A DNA stretch of 64,000 bases, from the NCBI RefSeq assembly GCF_932526225.1, contig NC_064040.1, positions 17,550,994 to 17,614,993 of the forward strand. The letters run 5' to 3'. The translations under genes were made by a program, and so were the position numbers. Each line of letters starts with the position of its first letter. Position 1 is the stretch's first letter. A model generated the notes under the pieces. That model was not told the DNA's origin, did not search any database, and saw only the letters and a program-made list of their open reading frames with translations. Below, one piece after another: positions 45,496-55,033 of this stretch. Origin of the DNA: Nematostella vectensis (Eukaryota; Cnidaria; Anthozoa; Actiniaria; Edwardsiidae).

Positions 45496-45703
45496 CCGTT
45501 GGCTGTTGGCAGACGACACTTGCGTCCCTTGCATGAGTACAGGAGGTTCTACCAAACGTCCCAATACCGCTACAGGATAACAAAGAGTCTTCGGATCCGT
45601 TACATGTCACTGAGTCTAGCCATATGGTACCGATGCCTTGCCCGAATGCCGCGTTATGTGGGTTATATAGTGCTGTCACGAACCCCAACTGGCGACAAAC
45701 AAC
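45496..45703 (-). CDS. SRCR domain, second-half exon
   Basis: This 208-base minus-strand exon starts after an acceptor ending GCAAG at 45704 and stops before a donor GTTTGT at 45495. It enters in phase 0 and leaves in phase 1. It encodes 69 residues from VVCRQLGF through GIGTIWLDSVTCNGSEDSLL to THARDASVVC, the C-terminal half of a scavenger-receptor cysteine-rich domain. Cysteines visible are in VVCRQ, VTCNG, LLSCS, TSCTH and SVVCQ. With the one in the preceding exon this makes six, the group A pattern. Group A SRCR domains are typically encoded by at least two exons, which fits the split seen here. Such domains act in extracellular ligand binding, often of microbial surfaces. Confidence 0.9.
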
Positions 45704-46540
45704 CTTGCAAAATAAGATATCATTCACAAGTTCAAAACAATAGCAAAATCTCTTTGTCAATGCGGTATCAAATATTGGAAATCTAAATGCGTGCCATGTT
45801 TGTATCAATTTGTTTTGCATTTATGCAAAGTCCTTTCCCTTTAGGCGTGTAAACCAGTCGTTGAAATAAGAAGTCATGTAGGGTCTTTTTCCAGCCGTCG
45901 TTAGGCCCATCGGCTCCACTGACGGCTGGATCAATGGTCACACGCGCATAAGGATGTGATGTTGGTAATTGATCATTTTTAAACATTCCAGATTTCTTAT
46001 TAAAAATACTTAGTCAGATGCCTTATTTATCAGTTCAAGCGAAACTAATAGGCTTCGAACCGATAAATGGTTTTAGTTTTTACAAGTGATGAATTACGAA
46101 GATTTGTATTACAAATCAACACTTCTGGTGAATTTTAGCTAAAAAGTCACCAGTCCTCCCGGTCAAACCCTAAACTGTAAACTGGCTTATACACCTTTGT
46201 GCATAATCAACTTTTCATAGCCCGACCGATCTCGCTTAAACAGCTTTGCAAAGTAAGAGAAAAGTACCAACGGATGTTAGCGATCACCCGCTGACCCGTC
46301 AAAATGTATAAAGAAGCTACATTGTATCTATGATCTATGGAAAACCAAAAGCTCTCGGATTCAAGAAAGCTATTAACTTGAGCCTTGCTAATGGTTAGCG
46401 GTCTTCCACATGAGAGTCATACGAATGCTTTTCTGATTGGCTGAAATTTCAATCGGGAAACACGGCCAGAGACCTTTATCCAGCCGTTGAAGGGGGCTTG
46501 TACTGCGGGCTCACATAAATGAGCTGGAATCGAGCCTACC
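45704..46540 (-). other. Proximal part of the SRCR intron, no recognised feature
   Basis: AT-rich unique sequence inside the intron that splits the SRCR domain. An open frame of 67 codons on the minus strand (45783-45986) has no recognisable domain and no convincing splice sites in frame with the SRCR exons. The two SRCR exons already join perfectly without it, so I treat this stretch as intronic. Confidence 0.6.
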
Positions 46541-47676
46541 GGAACGAGGCAAATAGACACGTGACATGGTGCACCCGACATAGGCGAAAAGACACGTGAC
46601 ATGGAGCTATATAAGAAAAGCGTGCACCCGGACAGAGGCGAATAGACACGTGACATGGTGCTATCTAAGAAAAGCGTGCACCCGAACAGAGGCGAATAGA
46701 CACGTGACATGGTGCTATCTAAGAAAAGCTATCTAAGAAAAGCGTGCACCCGAACAGAGGCGAATAGACACGTGACATGGAGCTATATAAGAAAAACGTG
46801 CACCCGAACAGAGGCGAATAGACACGTGACATGGTTCACCCGACAGAGGCGAATAGACACGTGACATGGTGCTATATAAGAAAAGCGTGCACCCGAACAG
46901 AGGCGAATAGACACGTGACATGGTGCTATCTAAGAAAAGCGTGCACCCGAACAGAGGCGAATAGACACGTGACATGGTGCTATCTAAGAAAAGCAATCTA
47001 AGAAAAGCGTGCACCCGAACAGAGGCTAATAGACACGTGACATGGAGCTATATAAGAAAAGCGTGCACCCGAACAGAGGCGAATAGACACGTGACATGGT
47101 TCACCCGACAGAGGCGAATAGACACGTGACATGGTGCTATATAAGAAAAGCGTGCACCCGAACAGAGGCGAATAGACACGTGACATGGTGCTATCTAAGA
47201 AAAGCGTGCACCCGAACAGAGGCGAATAGACACGTGACATGGTGCTATCTAAGAAAAGCTATCTAAGAAAAGCGTGCACCCGAACAGAGGCTAATAGACA
47301 CGTGACATGGTGCTATCTAAGAAAAGCGTGCACCCGAACAGAGACGAATAGACACGTAACATGGTGCTATCTAAGAAAAGCGTGCACCCGAACAGAGGCT
47401 ATCAGACACGTGACATGGTGCTATCTAAGAAAAGAGTGCACCCGAACAGAGGCGAATAGACACGTGACATGGCGCACCCGAACAGAGGCGAATAGACACG
47501 TGACATTGTGCTTTCTAAGAAAAGCGTGCACCCGAACAGAGGCGAATAGACACGTGACATGGTGCTATCTAAGAAAAGCGTGCACCCGAACAGAGGCGAA
47601 TAGACACGTAACATGGACCTATCTAAAAAAAGCGTGCACCCGAACAGAGGCTAATAGACACGTAACATGGTGCTTT
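46541..47676. repeat. 54-bp minisatellite with E-boxes, inside the SRCR intron
   Basis: About two dozen tandem copies of a unit near 54 bp are present, with shortened copies of about 35 bp interspersed. Each unit carries GAACAGAGGCGAATAGACAC, then a CACGTGACATGG segment, then CTATCTAAGAAAAGC or CTATATAAGAAAAGC. CACGTG is a perfect palindromic E-box present in nearly every unit; a few late units have CACGTAAC instead. Some units (first at 46608-46615) have TATATAAG, a canonical TATA-box string, about ten bases after the E-box. A larger period is visible, with units around 46730-47010 repeated around 47000-47260. Open frames on both strands follow from 54 being divisible by 3 and are not taken as genes. 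Confidence 0.93.
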
Positions 47677-47912
47677 TAGTCTGCGTTCATCTATTTTGAT
47701 TGTCAACATCCATGGCCATAACATGCATCTTAAAAGGAGTAAATGATGGCATTATTGGTGCTAGACTACCACATCTTACATGATATATTGCCAAGACGAC
47801 ACAAAGTGAATTATAGGGGTGTGTAATTAGTTAGTTAAAAAAATGATGACGATGAATGCATTTATCTAAACACGATAGAAATTACAGCATAGCTGATGTG
47901 GTCGCGTCTTAC
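47677..47912 (-). other. Distal part of the SRCR intron
   Basis: Unique sequence between the minisatellite and the first SRCR exon. It begins with the donor GTAAGA (47912-47907, minus strand). No other feature seen. Confidence 0.6.
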
Positions 47913-48025
47913 CATTGCTTCTGCAATATTCCAGTCGTGGTCACAGATAGTACCCCACTCATTGTTATAGTAGATCTCGACACGCCCTTCGTACTGGTTG
48001 AGCCCTCCAACAAGACGGACATCAC
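47913..48025 (-). CDS. SRCR domain, first-half exon
   Basis: This 113-base minus-strand exon lies between an acceptor TTTTCTACAG ending at 48026 and a donor GTAAGA at 47912. It enters in phase 1 and leaves in phase 0. It encodes the N-terminal half of an SRCR domain: GDVRLVGGL, then GRVEIYYNNEWGTICDHDW, ending in IAEAM. Its phase-0 end joins directly to VVCRQLGF in the exon at 45703-45496, giving an uninterrupted SRCR domain across a 2.2-kb intron. The phase-1 entry shows that at least one upstream exon exists on the minus strand, beyond 48,026, which I could not identify. The gene is therefore partial in this window at both ends. Confidence 0.9.
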
Positions 48026-48033
48026 CTGTAGAA

Positions 48034-48997
<964 letters not shown>

Positions 48998-48998
<1 letters not shown>

Positions 48999-49597
48999 AA
49001 AACTTCCAAACATCTTAGGAGTGGAAAAATTGTTTGAAAAACTCTATTACAGTTATAGACTGCTTAAATAAAGAATCTACAATTTTCCCAGAGTCTGTTG
49101 TCGGGTTTCGCCTACAACAAACTGGTTATCACACGGCGGAAGATCGATTACACTACCGATTCACAATATAAGGGATGAAAGAAATTCTTCGAAAGAAAGT
49201 CCTTACAAAAGCCTAAAATTAAAAGAAAGGACCCATGTCTTGAGACGAAGAGATCAAAGACAACAAAGCGGCAAAAGTATAATTATTGATATATGTTGAT
49301 CTCTCGTCGGCTTGAAACGAATGAAATACGGTATCGTACACGCTTATGATCATACATAATTAGTAAACTATTGTTCTGATTTGTGATAAGTACTTGACGT
49401 ATTCATTGATGTTCAGTTTAGTCTAAATTTAAACTGTAGTTTTCCTTTACCGGAACTATATATTTTGTAGAGTTACTGTTTTTATTTTTAACCATGGTGT
49501 ACTGAAAAATAAATCTCTAAAATGCGAATTGTTCGGACAATTTTATTTCTGTTATTTCTGTCCAAATGACAATTTTTCGTGTCAATCTTATTCTATA
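48998..49597. other. AT-rich spacer, no gene recognised
   Basis: Unique sequence between the triplet array and the integrated element. No exon with recognisable protein similarity was seen. It may be intron of the minus-strand SRCR gene. Confidence 0.5.
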
Positions 49598-49932
49598 CTA
49601 TAGTATCTGAGCCAGACTAAAAGGCAACAAGAGTAAACGGCTGTATGTTTCAGCTTTGATTTTTGTTTGGTAAGAACAATTCAGGTTAGCTTTGTAAATT
49701 CTTTCTTTTTGAGCTTCTTTAGCTGCTGCCTTGAAGGCTGGCAGAGAGGTTCCGCCATAATCTCTGGGAAAGAATGAATAAGAAATGCTCTTGAAACCGA
49801 AGTTAACTTGGCGGTACATAAAATTCACTAAACTTGGCAGTACATGAAAAGAAATGTTTTTCAGCAATATCAAACCTATGAAAGCAAGATGCTGAACCAC
49901 TGCAAATGCTGCTGTGTCTTTGGCCAATAGCT
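49598..49932 (-). other. Open minus-strand stretch next to the element's left end, unknown
   Basis: An open frame of about 109 codons runs on the minus strand up to the insertion site. The frame also reads across the reconstructed empty site into the right flank beyond 57,700 for a short distance, so it existed before the insertion. It includes a hydrophobic run (AFIGLILLKN) and a segment FFPRDYGGTSLPAFKAAAKE. I recognise no family and see no clear splice sites. It could be a relic exon or chance. Confidence 0.25.
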
Positions 49933-49938
49933 CTCGAT
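49933..49938. repeat. Left target-site duplication CTCGAT
   Basis: CTCGAT lies immediately before the G-run that opens the left inverted repeat. The same hexamer lies immediately after the right inverted repeat at 57694-57699, in the same orientation. Six-base duplications are characteristic of Polinton/Maverick integration. Because the right terminal run is C-rich, a 5-bp reading (TCGAT) is also possible. Confidence 0.8.
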
Positions 49939-50038
49939 GGGGGGGGACTGGGGGGTTTCATAGAAACGAGTGGGAGGCGCGAATCGCCCCTCCGGGTCTC
50001 CCAGCCCCGTCTCAGGCTTGGGAGGCGCGAATCCCCCC
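49939..50038 (+). repeat. Left terminal inverted repeat
   Basis: It opens with eight G residues followed by ACTGGGG, then TTTCATAGAAACGAGTGGGA, GGCGCGAATCGCCCCTCCGG and GGCTTGGGAGG. Read against the reverse complement of the right end, the match is close over about 100 bases with scattered substitutions and G-run length differences. Confidence 0.9.
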
Positions 50039-50084
50039 TCCGACCCCCCAGCACCATTCCAGGATGGGGACTTTCAGTGACACC

Positions 50085-50240
50085 GAAACGCGTTTCGCGT
50101 AGATTAACAATTACTGGTTATTAATCTACGTCGGGACCACTCCGCGTAGATGGATACTTAGCAGAAGTACATCTACGCAAAACACACTCCGCGTAGATGG
50201 GTAATTAGCGATGGTTAGCAATCATTAATCTATGTCGGGG
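50085..50240. repeat. Cluster of three hairpins with a shared GCGTAGAT arm, plus a palindrome
   Basis: Three consecutive inverted repeats share the arm CGTAGAT. Hairpin 1 pairs CGTAGATTAA (50098-50107) with TTAATCTACG (50121-50130). Hairpin 2 pairs GCGTAGATG (50144-50152) with CATCTACGC (50170-50178). Hairpin 3 pairs the GCGTAGATGG region (50191-50200) with TTAATCTATG near 50225, imperfectly. A perfect 12-bp palindrome, GAAACGCGTTTC, lies just before them at 50085-50096. The cluster sits between the left inverted repeat and the first gene, where an origin or packaging signal could lie. That role is inference. Confidence 0.85.
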
Positions 50241-50376
50241 ACGCCAGCGCCTTGTGTTAGGACCTGAGGGCCGTGAAAACGAGGAACGTGGATTGGGCCG
50301 CCAACCTACGGAGCGCAGAACAACCGTTTTTCGGCCGTAAATTCAAAGCCGCTGGCGTGGCGTTTAAACTTGAGTT

Positions 50377-51047
50377 TTACTCGAACACCTCGCTCCCGAA
50401 CTCCTCGCGAATTTCTCGCAGCCTCTTTTTCATCTTTTCGCGTGTCTCCAGGGAGGACCCTTTCCTGCTTTTTTCTCACGCGGTGCGAGGCCGTGTCGAG
50501 CTCTGATAGCGGCCTTGAGCGCGTAGTATCTCTCTTGTTCCTGAAGTATTAGCCGAAACTCTTCGTCTGAGATATGCCCGTCCTGCAGAGCCTTAGAGAC
50601 CAGCTCGCTGATCGAGTTTTTCTTACTCTCCGCTAAAACCATCGTGTCTTCGTGTTTAGCCATCTTGCTCGTAAGACCCCTAGAGACTACCCCCGCGCCC
50701 GCGCCCACGACACCGACCAGCCCAGCGATCCCTGCCGATCAGAACCCCTATCCCACTCAAAGAGACCCCACCCCGGCGCTGGAAAGCGCCCCTGCAGCGA
50801 TGCTGGATGCCACAGACACAGCATGGGTTACGGCAAAGGCGCGCTTATACTTCTTCCGCACCTGTCGATGATGCGTTATCTCGTTGTCTAGAACCGCCTG
50901 AGTGTCACATATTTTCTGGAGTCGGAAGCTTTGCACGTCGCCGCCGATGCTTGCCGGAGCGGTAGGCGTCATGTGCGTACCCTTCGGGGGGCAGACGCTG
51001 GGAAGCGAGGGGTATATGGCACCGCTGCTAACGTCGCTGTTTGCCAT
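50377..51047 (-). pseudogene. Small membrane protein of the element, frame-broken
   Basis: The reading starts at 51047 (MANSDVSSGA) and runs 96 codons to 50757. It passes a basic stretch (HHRQVRKKYKRAF) and a hydrophobic Ala/Gly segment (VASSIAAGALSSAG). The frame is then interrupted by several stops between about 50756 and 50730. It is recovered in the same frame from about 50725, with a second Gly/Val-rich hydrophobic segment, then a charged helical tail (SISELVSKALQDGHISDEEF). A further one-base shift near 50460 hides the last part, which continues as a charged helix to a TAA at 50377. Two hydrophobic segments and a charged tail suggest a two-pass virion or membrane protein. I do not recognise a named family. 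The short spacing to its minus-strand neighbour suggests co-transcription. Confidence 0.55.
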
Positions 51048-51063
51048 GCTTGTTATGTCGGAC

Positions 51064-51513
51064 CTAGGTTAGCTCTAATACGAGGCGAACAGGCTTGCCC
51101 TTAAAGTCCACCCGTCTACCGCGGTCATCCCTGATCCATATTTGGATACTCGAGACAAACTCAGAGGAAGATGCTGCGGCACAAACGGGGATGTGGGGTC
51201 CATAGACGACTTTCTCGTGCGGCCTCTCGCGGGTTTCTAGGCAAGCGAGAACGTTTGAAGGTTCGCCTAAGGAGAGGCATTGCTTGCGGTCTACGATATC
51301 GCAGCAGATGTAGAGGGCCTCTATTTTCTGCAAAGCCACCTTAAGTGGGGGCCCCACCCTAAGGGCAGTGCGAGACCCCTCCCACCCAACTAATCGTCTT
51401 TAGCCTCTAGGCCAAATAGTGCGCAAAGCTCGGCATTCAGGAAAGCAACGCCATTGGACATGAGCGCGATCTTCCCGGTGAGGGGATCCAGCTTCGCTGT
51501 CAAAATCTCGGGC
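51064..51513 (-). pseudogene. Possible jelly-roll minor capsid (penton-like) protein, broken
   Basis: Two minus-strand fragments belong together. The upstream one (about 51513-51391) reads ILTAKLDPLTGKIALM and ALFGLEAKDD, then hits TAG. The downstream one (about 51357-51064) is in another frame and has ALYICCDIVDRKQCL, PSNVLACLE, VVYGPHIPV and IQIWIRDDRGRRVDFKGKPV, ending LVLELT. The alternating beta pattern, the YICCDIV core and the closing hydrophobic strand resemble the C-terminal part of proteins that accompany capsid genes in Polinton-like elements. That family assignment is from memory of general features and needs a profile search. No start codon is visible in frame at the 5' end, where a TAG precedes the first fragment, so the N-terminus is lost or shifted. 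Confidence 0.45.
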
Positions 51514-51515
51514 GG

Positions 51516-52659
51516 ATGCTAAACGAGGAGGCGATTCCCCGAAGGGAGGTGGAATAGACGAAGAAGGCGGCAATTGCGGCGGGAGCCTCTATAGCCGAAC
51601 ATATCAAACAAGCTATAGCCGGACAAGCCAAACGCGCAAAACCCGTTTTCTCTAGGTATCTGACCCTCGCGCAAAAGCTGCTCTACGCCGTGCCCGCGAC
51701 CCCCGTGGAGAGCACGGCCTCAGACATCACCCCACTACTCATGCAGCTAGAGATACACGTGGCTGAGGACAAATCATTCACGACTAGGGTCCGAGACATA
51801 TTCAAAGAGACAGTAGTCACGCACAGGTCCGCCAAGGAGTCTCGCCGGTGGCTATCGGAGCCTTCCTATGGGTACTGGCCACAGCAACTCAACTTTGCGG
51901 TCTGGTGCGCAACCGCCGGATGTGGGGTGTCCCTAATCGACCCCGCTTTCGCCACGCTCCCCTCTGTCATCAGGGGATTTCTAAGGTTTCACGTCTACTT
52001 TACCACCCGGATGATACTCTACGAGCTCGGCGCCCCCCTGCCTGGCGACAGCCCGTTCACGCAAAAAGGTAACCCCTACAAGAAGGCCGCTTTCGAGCGT
52101 CTATGTATAGAGTTCGGTTTGCCGCGTAAGCCGGACTTCCGATGAAAAGGCGGGCGGAACCACGGGCTAGGCGATGTGTTTGTGTTCTACCCGGGGGAGG
52201 GGTATCGCAACGTGCACGTGATCCGTGGCTACGACACGGCGGCGGACGAGTACCCGAGCCACCTCAATCTGTTTAGCGACGAAGGTGGGACGTACAATAG
52301 TGGGTAGCAGGTGGGTTACATACGCAACGAAGACCACGGGGGCGTGCAATATAGCTGGTTTGCGCCTCCCAAAGGTGACAAAAGCAGGGCTAGGAAGACT
52401 CGACCGCTCGGTCGAGGCGTTCGTCTACACAGTGCTTGGTGCGCAGGTAAACGTCCGTTCCTCTATCGCGGGGGGCGGTGGGCCGGCCATGGAGGCGCAG
52501 GCGGAGTTCACGAAGCTGCTTGAAGACGCGATCATAGAAAACGACATCGCTCAAAGCGTGCAAAGGTACCAGTTAGCCATACAGGAGGCCAAGGTGAGAC
52601 TGAGTCTTGCGGGGTTGTCGGCACTCGCGGTGGCCGCGGCGTATTATTTGTTCCGATGA
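51516..52659 (+). pseudogene. Conserved large protein of the element, broken into frames
   Basis: A candidate ATG at 51516 gives 13 codons and then an in-frame TAG at 51555. The same frame stays open from 51558 to a TGA at 52143. It passes KKAAIAAGASIAEHIKQAIA, FSRYLTLAQKLLYAVPATPV, RRWLSEPSYGYWPQQL and AAFERLCIEFGLP. Coding character continues in other frames: GLGDVFVFYPGEGYRNV up to a TAG near 52304, then GLGRLDRSVEAFVYTVLGAQ and SVQRYQLAIQEAKVRLSLA, ending in a hydrophobic tail (ALAVAAAYYLF) at 52659. About 380 codons in total. The hydrophobic C-terminus looks like a tail anchor. I do not recognise a biochemical function. Its last 16 bases overlap the end of the minus-strand neighbour. Confidence 0.5.
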
Positions 52660-53613
52660 TTGCTTTGCATTCGACGAACCAAGAACGCAGCTACGGCTAG
52701 AATGAGCAGCCACGCATTTTCGCCAAGGAATTTCACCGCTTCTCCTGCAGCCTTAAACACGAAGTTCGCGATGCTGCCTACTAGACCAGGGAGAAGCTCG
52801 CCTAGTTTTTTTCCCGATAGCCTTAAGCCCGTTACCGACCCCTCTGGCCACGGAGGAGAGCGACTTGCCGAGCGACGTCACAACGGCCGCGATCGTCGTC
52901 GCTACGGCCAACCCGATAGCAGTGACGGTAAAGCCGTACTTTTTGAAGATGGCTTTGATGCGCTCTCTTAGCGGCTTTTGGTTCTCGAGCTCTCGGTTTT
53001 CGCGTTCTAGTTCGTCAATCTCGGACAGCCTCTCCTCGTTGCGCTCACGGGCCTCTTGGCGGCGACTCTCTGACGTGTTAGGGTCGTCGCTGGTCTCCCT
53101 GTCTGTGGCTACCACCCCTTGCTGCTCTTGGACTCGTTCTGTGTTCTCCTGGATGACCGCGTCTATCTCTGCCACGGACCCCATCGCCAGCTTGAAGCCT
53201 TTCAGCTTTGCAACGTCCTGTCGAACGCCCCCGTCCTCATTGAACAGCTGTCTTGGTTTAGTCCAACCTCCTTTGTCGAGGTTGCGAAGCTGTATTAGCG
53301 TCTTTCCCCTCCGGTCTGACTGGAACCGTATCAGATTCTCGTCAAGGTCTGGGTATTCCTCCCTGAGGGACAGGAGACCGAGTCTTGTCGCTGCACCCTC
53401 TGTGGTGAACGAGGTTTCGGCGGTCGTTTGCGTTGCGCTTCGCGTAGCCATGCTATGCGCAGCATGCATACGCGATGACGTGCTCGTCATTGGGATCGAC
53501 TCCCCATCGTCGGGGTCAAACGGAATAAGGGGCGTCGTCTTGTCGTTCCCCGCTCCGCGATCGGCGGACGCACCCGGCAATGTATGGTCAATGTCAACGT
53601 CAACATCACCCAT
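52644..53613 (-). pseudogene. Coiled-coil protein with C-terminal membrane segments, frameshifted
   Basis: Starts at 53613 (MGDVDVDIDHTLPG). The N-terminal part is acidic and Ser/Thr-rich. The middle includes LREEYPDLDENLIRFQSDRR and LAMGSVAEIDAVIQENTERV. A charged coiled coil follows (ARERNEERLSEIDELEREN), then a basic stretch (RERIKAIFKKYGF) and a hydrophobic segment (VTAIGLAVATTIAAVVTSLG). The frame breaks in a seven-A run on the minus strand (52812-52806). One base fewer restores coding sense for a second hydrophobic segment near 52720-52680 and a stop at 52644. Total about 320 codons. A slip in a homopolymer could be a real mutation or an assembly error. Likely role is structural or membrane-associated in the particle; unproven. 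It diverges from the capsid gene across a shared 120-bp promoter region. Confidence 0.6.
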
Positions 53614-53733
53614 GATGCGTGCGCATAACTCGTGCTATGCTATATTAGACATGTCTAACAGTCCGCACCATAGCCACGCGGCTTCGTACTTTATGTACAC
53701 ATACGTATACGATATATAATATACGTAATAGGG
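53614..53733. promoter_or_regulatory. Divergent promoter region between coiled-coil and capsid genes
   Basis: The 120 bp between the two divergent starts is AT-richer than the genes around it. It contains a perfect 14-bp palindrome, TTAGACATGTCTAA (53645-53658), a TATATAA string at 53713-53719, and TACGTA twice (53702-53707 and 53722-53727) flanking it. The TATA string is only about 15 bp from the capsid ATG. On distance it fits the minus-strand gene better, unless capsid initiation is unusual. Function is inferred from position. Confidence 0.5.
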
Positions 53734-54993
53734 ATGTCAGTCAGCGATAATCTTGACCCCCAACGAACACCCAGAACTCCTCTGGGGTTGAAAGCCGAGA
53801 GAACTGTTCACCGGGTCACTCTCAACCCGTCGACGGCCTCCCCAGGCGAGACGCTATATGTGGCGGTCCCAAAGCTATCGGAAGGCGTCACGCCCGTGCC
53901 TGGCTCCTTAAGGGTCGGTTTCAATCTTTCCATCTCGGGCCAAGAAAATAATACCGTCGTGAACAACGTCGGCCGAAATCTGGTGAGCCGCCTGAAAATC
54001 ACGTTTGCAGGAGAAACGCTCCAAGACACCAACCGCTACGACGTCTTCAAGACGTATGAGGAGCTTTACCTGTCCAAGATCGAGAGAGAGGACCGCCTGG
54101 AGCAGGGCATACAGTCAGAAAACATGCGCAAGCTTCGCTGAAAGGCTGGCGATAAAGCGACTAGTAACGCCAAGGAGAACGCTCTAAACGCCGCCCACGG
54201 GGTAAAGTACACCGTCCCGCTAGACCATTCTCTGCTGACGGACCACGGCGTACTGTACCCAAGGGCGCTCTCCGAGGCGCTGCTCTTCGAGATCACGCTC
54301 GCAACGGTTGACCAGGTAGTAGTCGAAAGCGATGCTACCAAATTATCCTATGGCATCAAAAATCTAGAGCTGGAATACGAAAGCCTGAGGGACGACAACC
54401 TCGCCCGGTCTGCAGCCGCCGCCTACCAAAACGGCACAACGTTCTTCTACGAGCAAGTGAACCTTCACAAGACCTTCGTGATTAGCAAAGAGACGGACAG
54501 CATAATCAACGAGAGTGTCAACCTGCCGCGAAGGTCTATGAGTGGTCTGTTGCTCCTCTTTGTGGAGCAATACACGGCAGGGGCTCGCGACTCTGAGAAG
54601 TTCGTGTACCCCGACATCAAGAGCGTTCGCGTTACAATCGACGGCATGCCAAACAAGGCGCAGCCAGGGGCTGCGCCCCACGGATTTCTGGAGGGAGGCG
54701 AAACGGCGGTTTGTCCGCCCCTCCCAGGGCACAGCGGAGCGCCTGCCGCCCCGGCAATCGGCCCCGAGTCGTTCTATGGCAATAACAAGTTTGCTCTGTG
54801 GATCGACCTTCGAACGACGGACGACAGTGCTATCCATGGGGGTGGTCTTCGATTGGTCAATACCCGCGACGGTGTGCACCTCGAGATAAAGCGCACGGCA
54901 AGCGGCACGGGTACCATAAACTGTCACGTGTTTGTGGTGGCCGACGCCCAAATGAACCTTATGAACGGACAGCTAGAGTCCATACACTACTGA
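53734..54993 (+). pseudogene. Probable major capsid protein, interrupted by one TGA
   Basis: One frame runs from ATG 53734 (MSVSDNLDPQ) to TGA 54991-54993, 419 codons, broken only by an in-frame TGA at 54139-54141 after codon 135. There is no length change, so this is a single nonsense mutation. The product is rich in beta-strand-like alternation, for example RVGFNLSISGQENNTVVNNV, SRLKITFAGETLQ, YGIKNLELEYESL, SGLLLLFVEQY and LEIKRTASGTGTINCHVFVV. Length, beta content and position directly before the packaging ATPase fit a double-jelly-roll major capsid protein of the Polinton/PLV/adenovirus lineage. I infer this from context and general fold features; no catalytic motif exists to confirm it. 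The TGA leaves 135- and about 283-codon pieces. The second piece has an internal ATG at 54457 but no evidence of separate use. Confidence 0.6.
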
Positions 54994-55033
54994 GCAAAGA
55001 CACGAAGTGCGCGAAGCGCTGCGGCAGCGCGGT

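Noticed and set aside
45783-45986. Extra exon in the SRCR intron
   Set aside because: No recognisable domain or suitable splice sites, and the SRCR halves join exactly in phase without it.
46417-47679. Repeat-peptide frames on both strands over the 54-bp minisatellite
   Set aside because: The unit length is divisible by 3 and frames are open on both strands; the array lies inside the SRCR intron.
52865-53719. 284-codon plus-strand frame opposite the coiled-coil gene
   Set aside because: It is the antisense shadow of the minus-strand gene, rich in Ser/Arg, with no recognisable features.
54364-54951. 195-codon minus-strand frame opposite the capsid gene
   Set aside because: Antisense shadow in GC-rich coding sequence; the plus-strand frame has the consistent capsid-like pattern and gene order.
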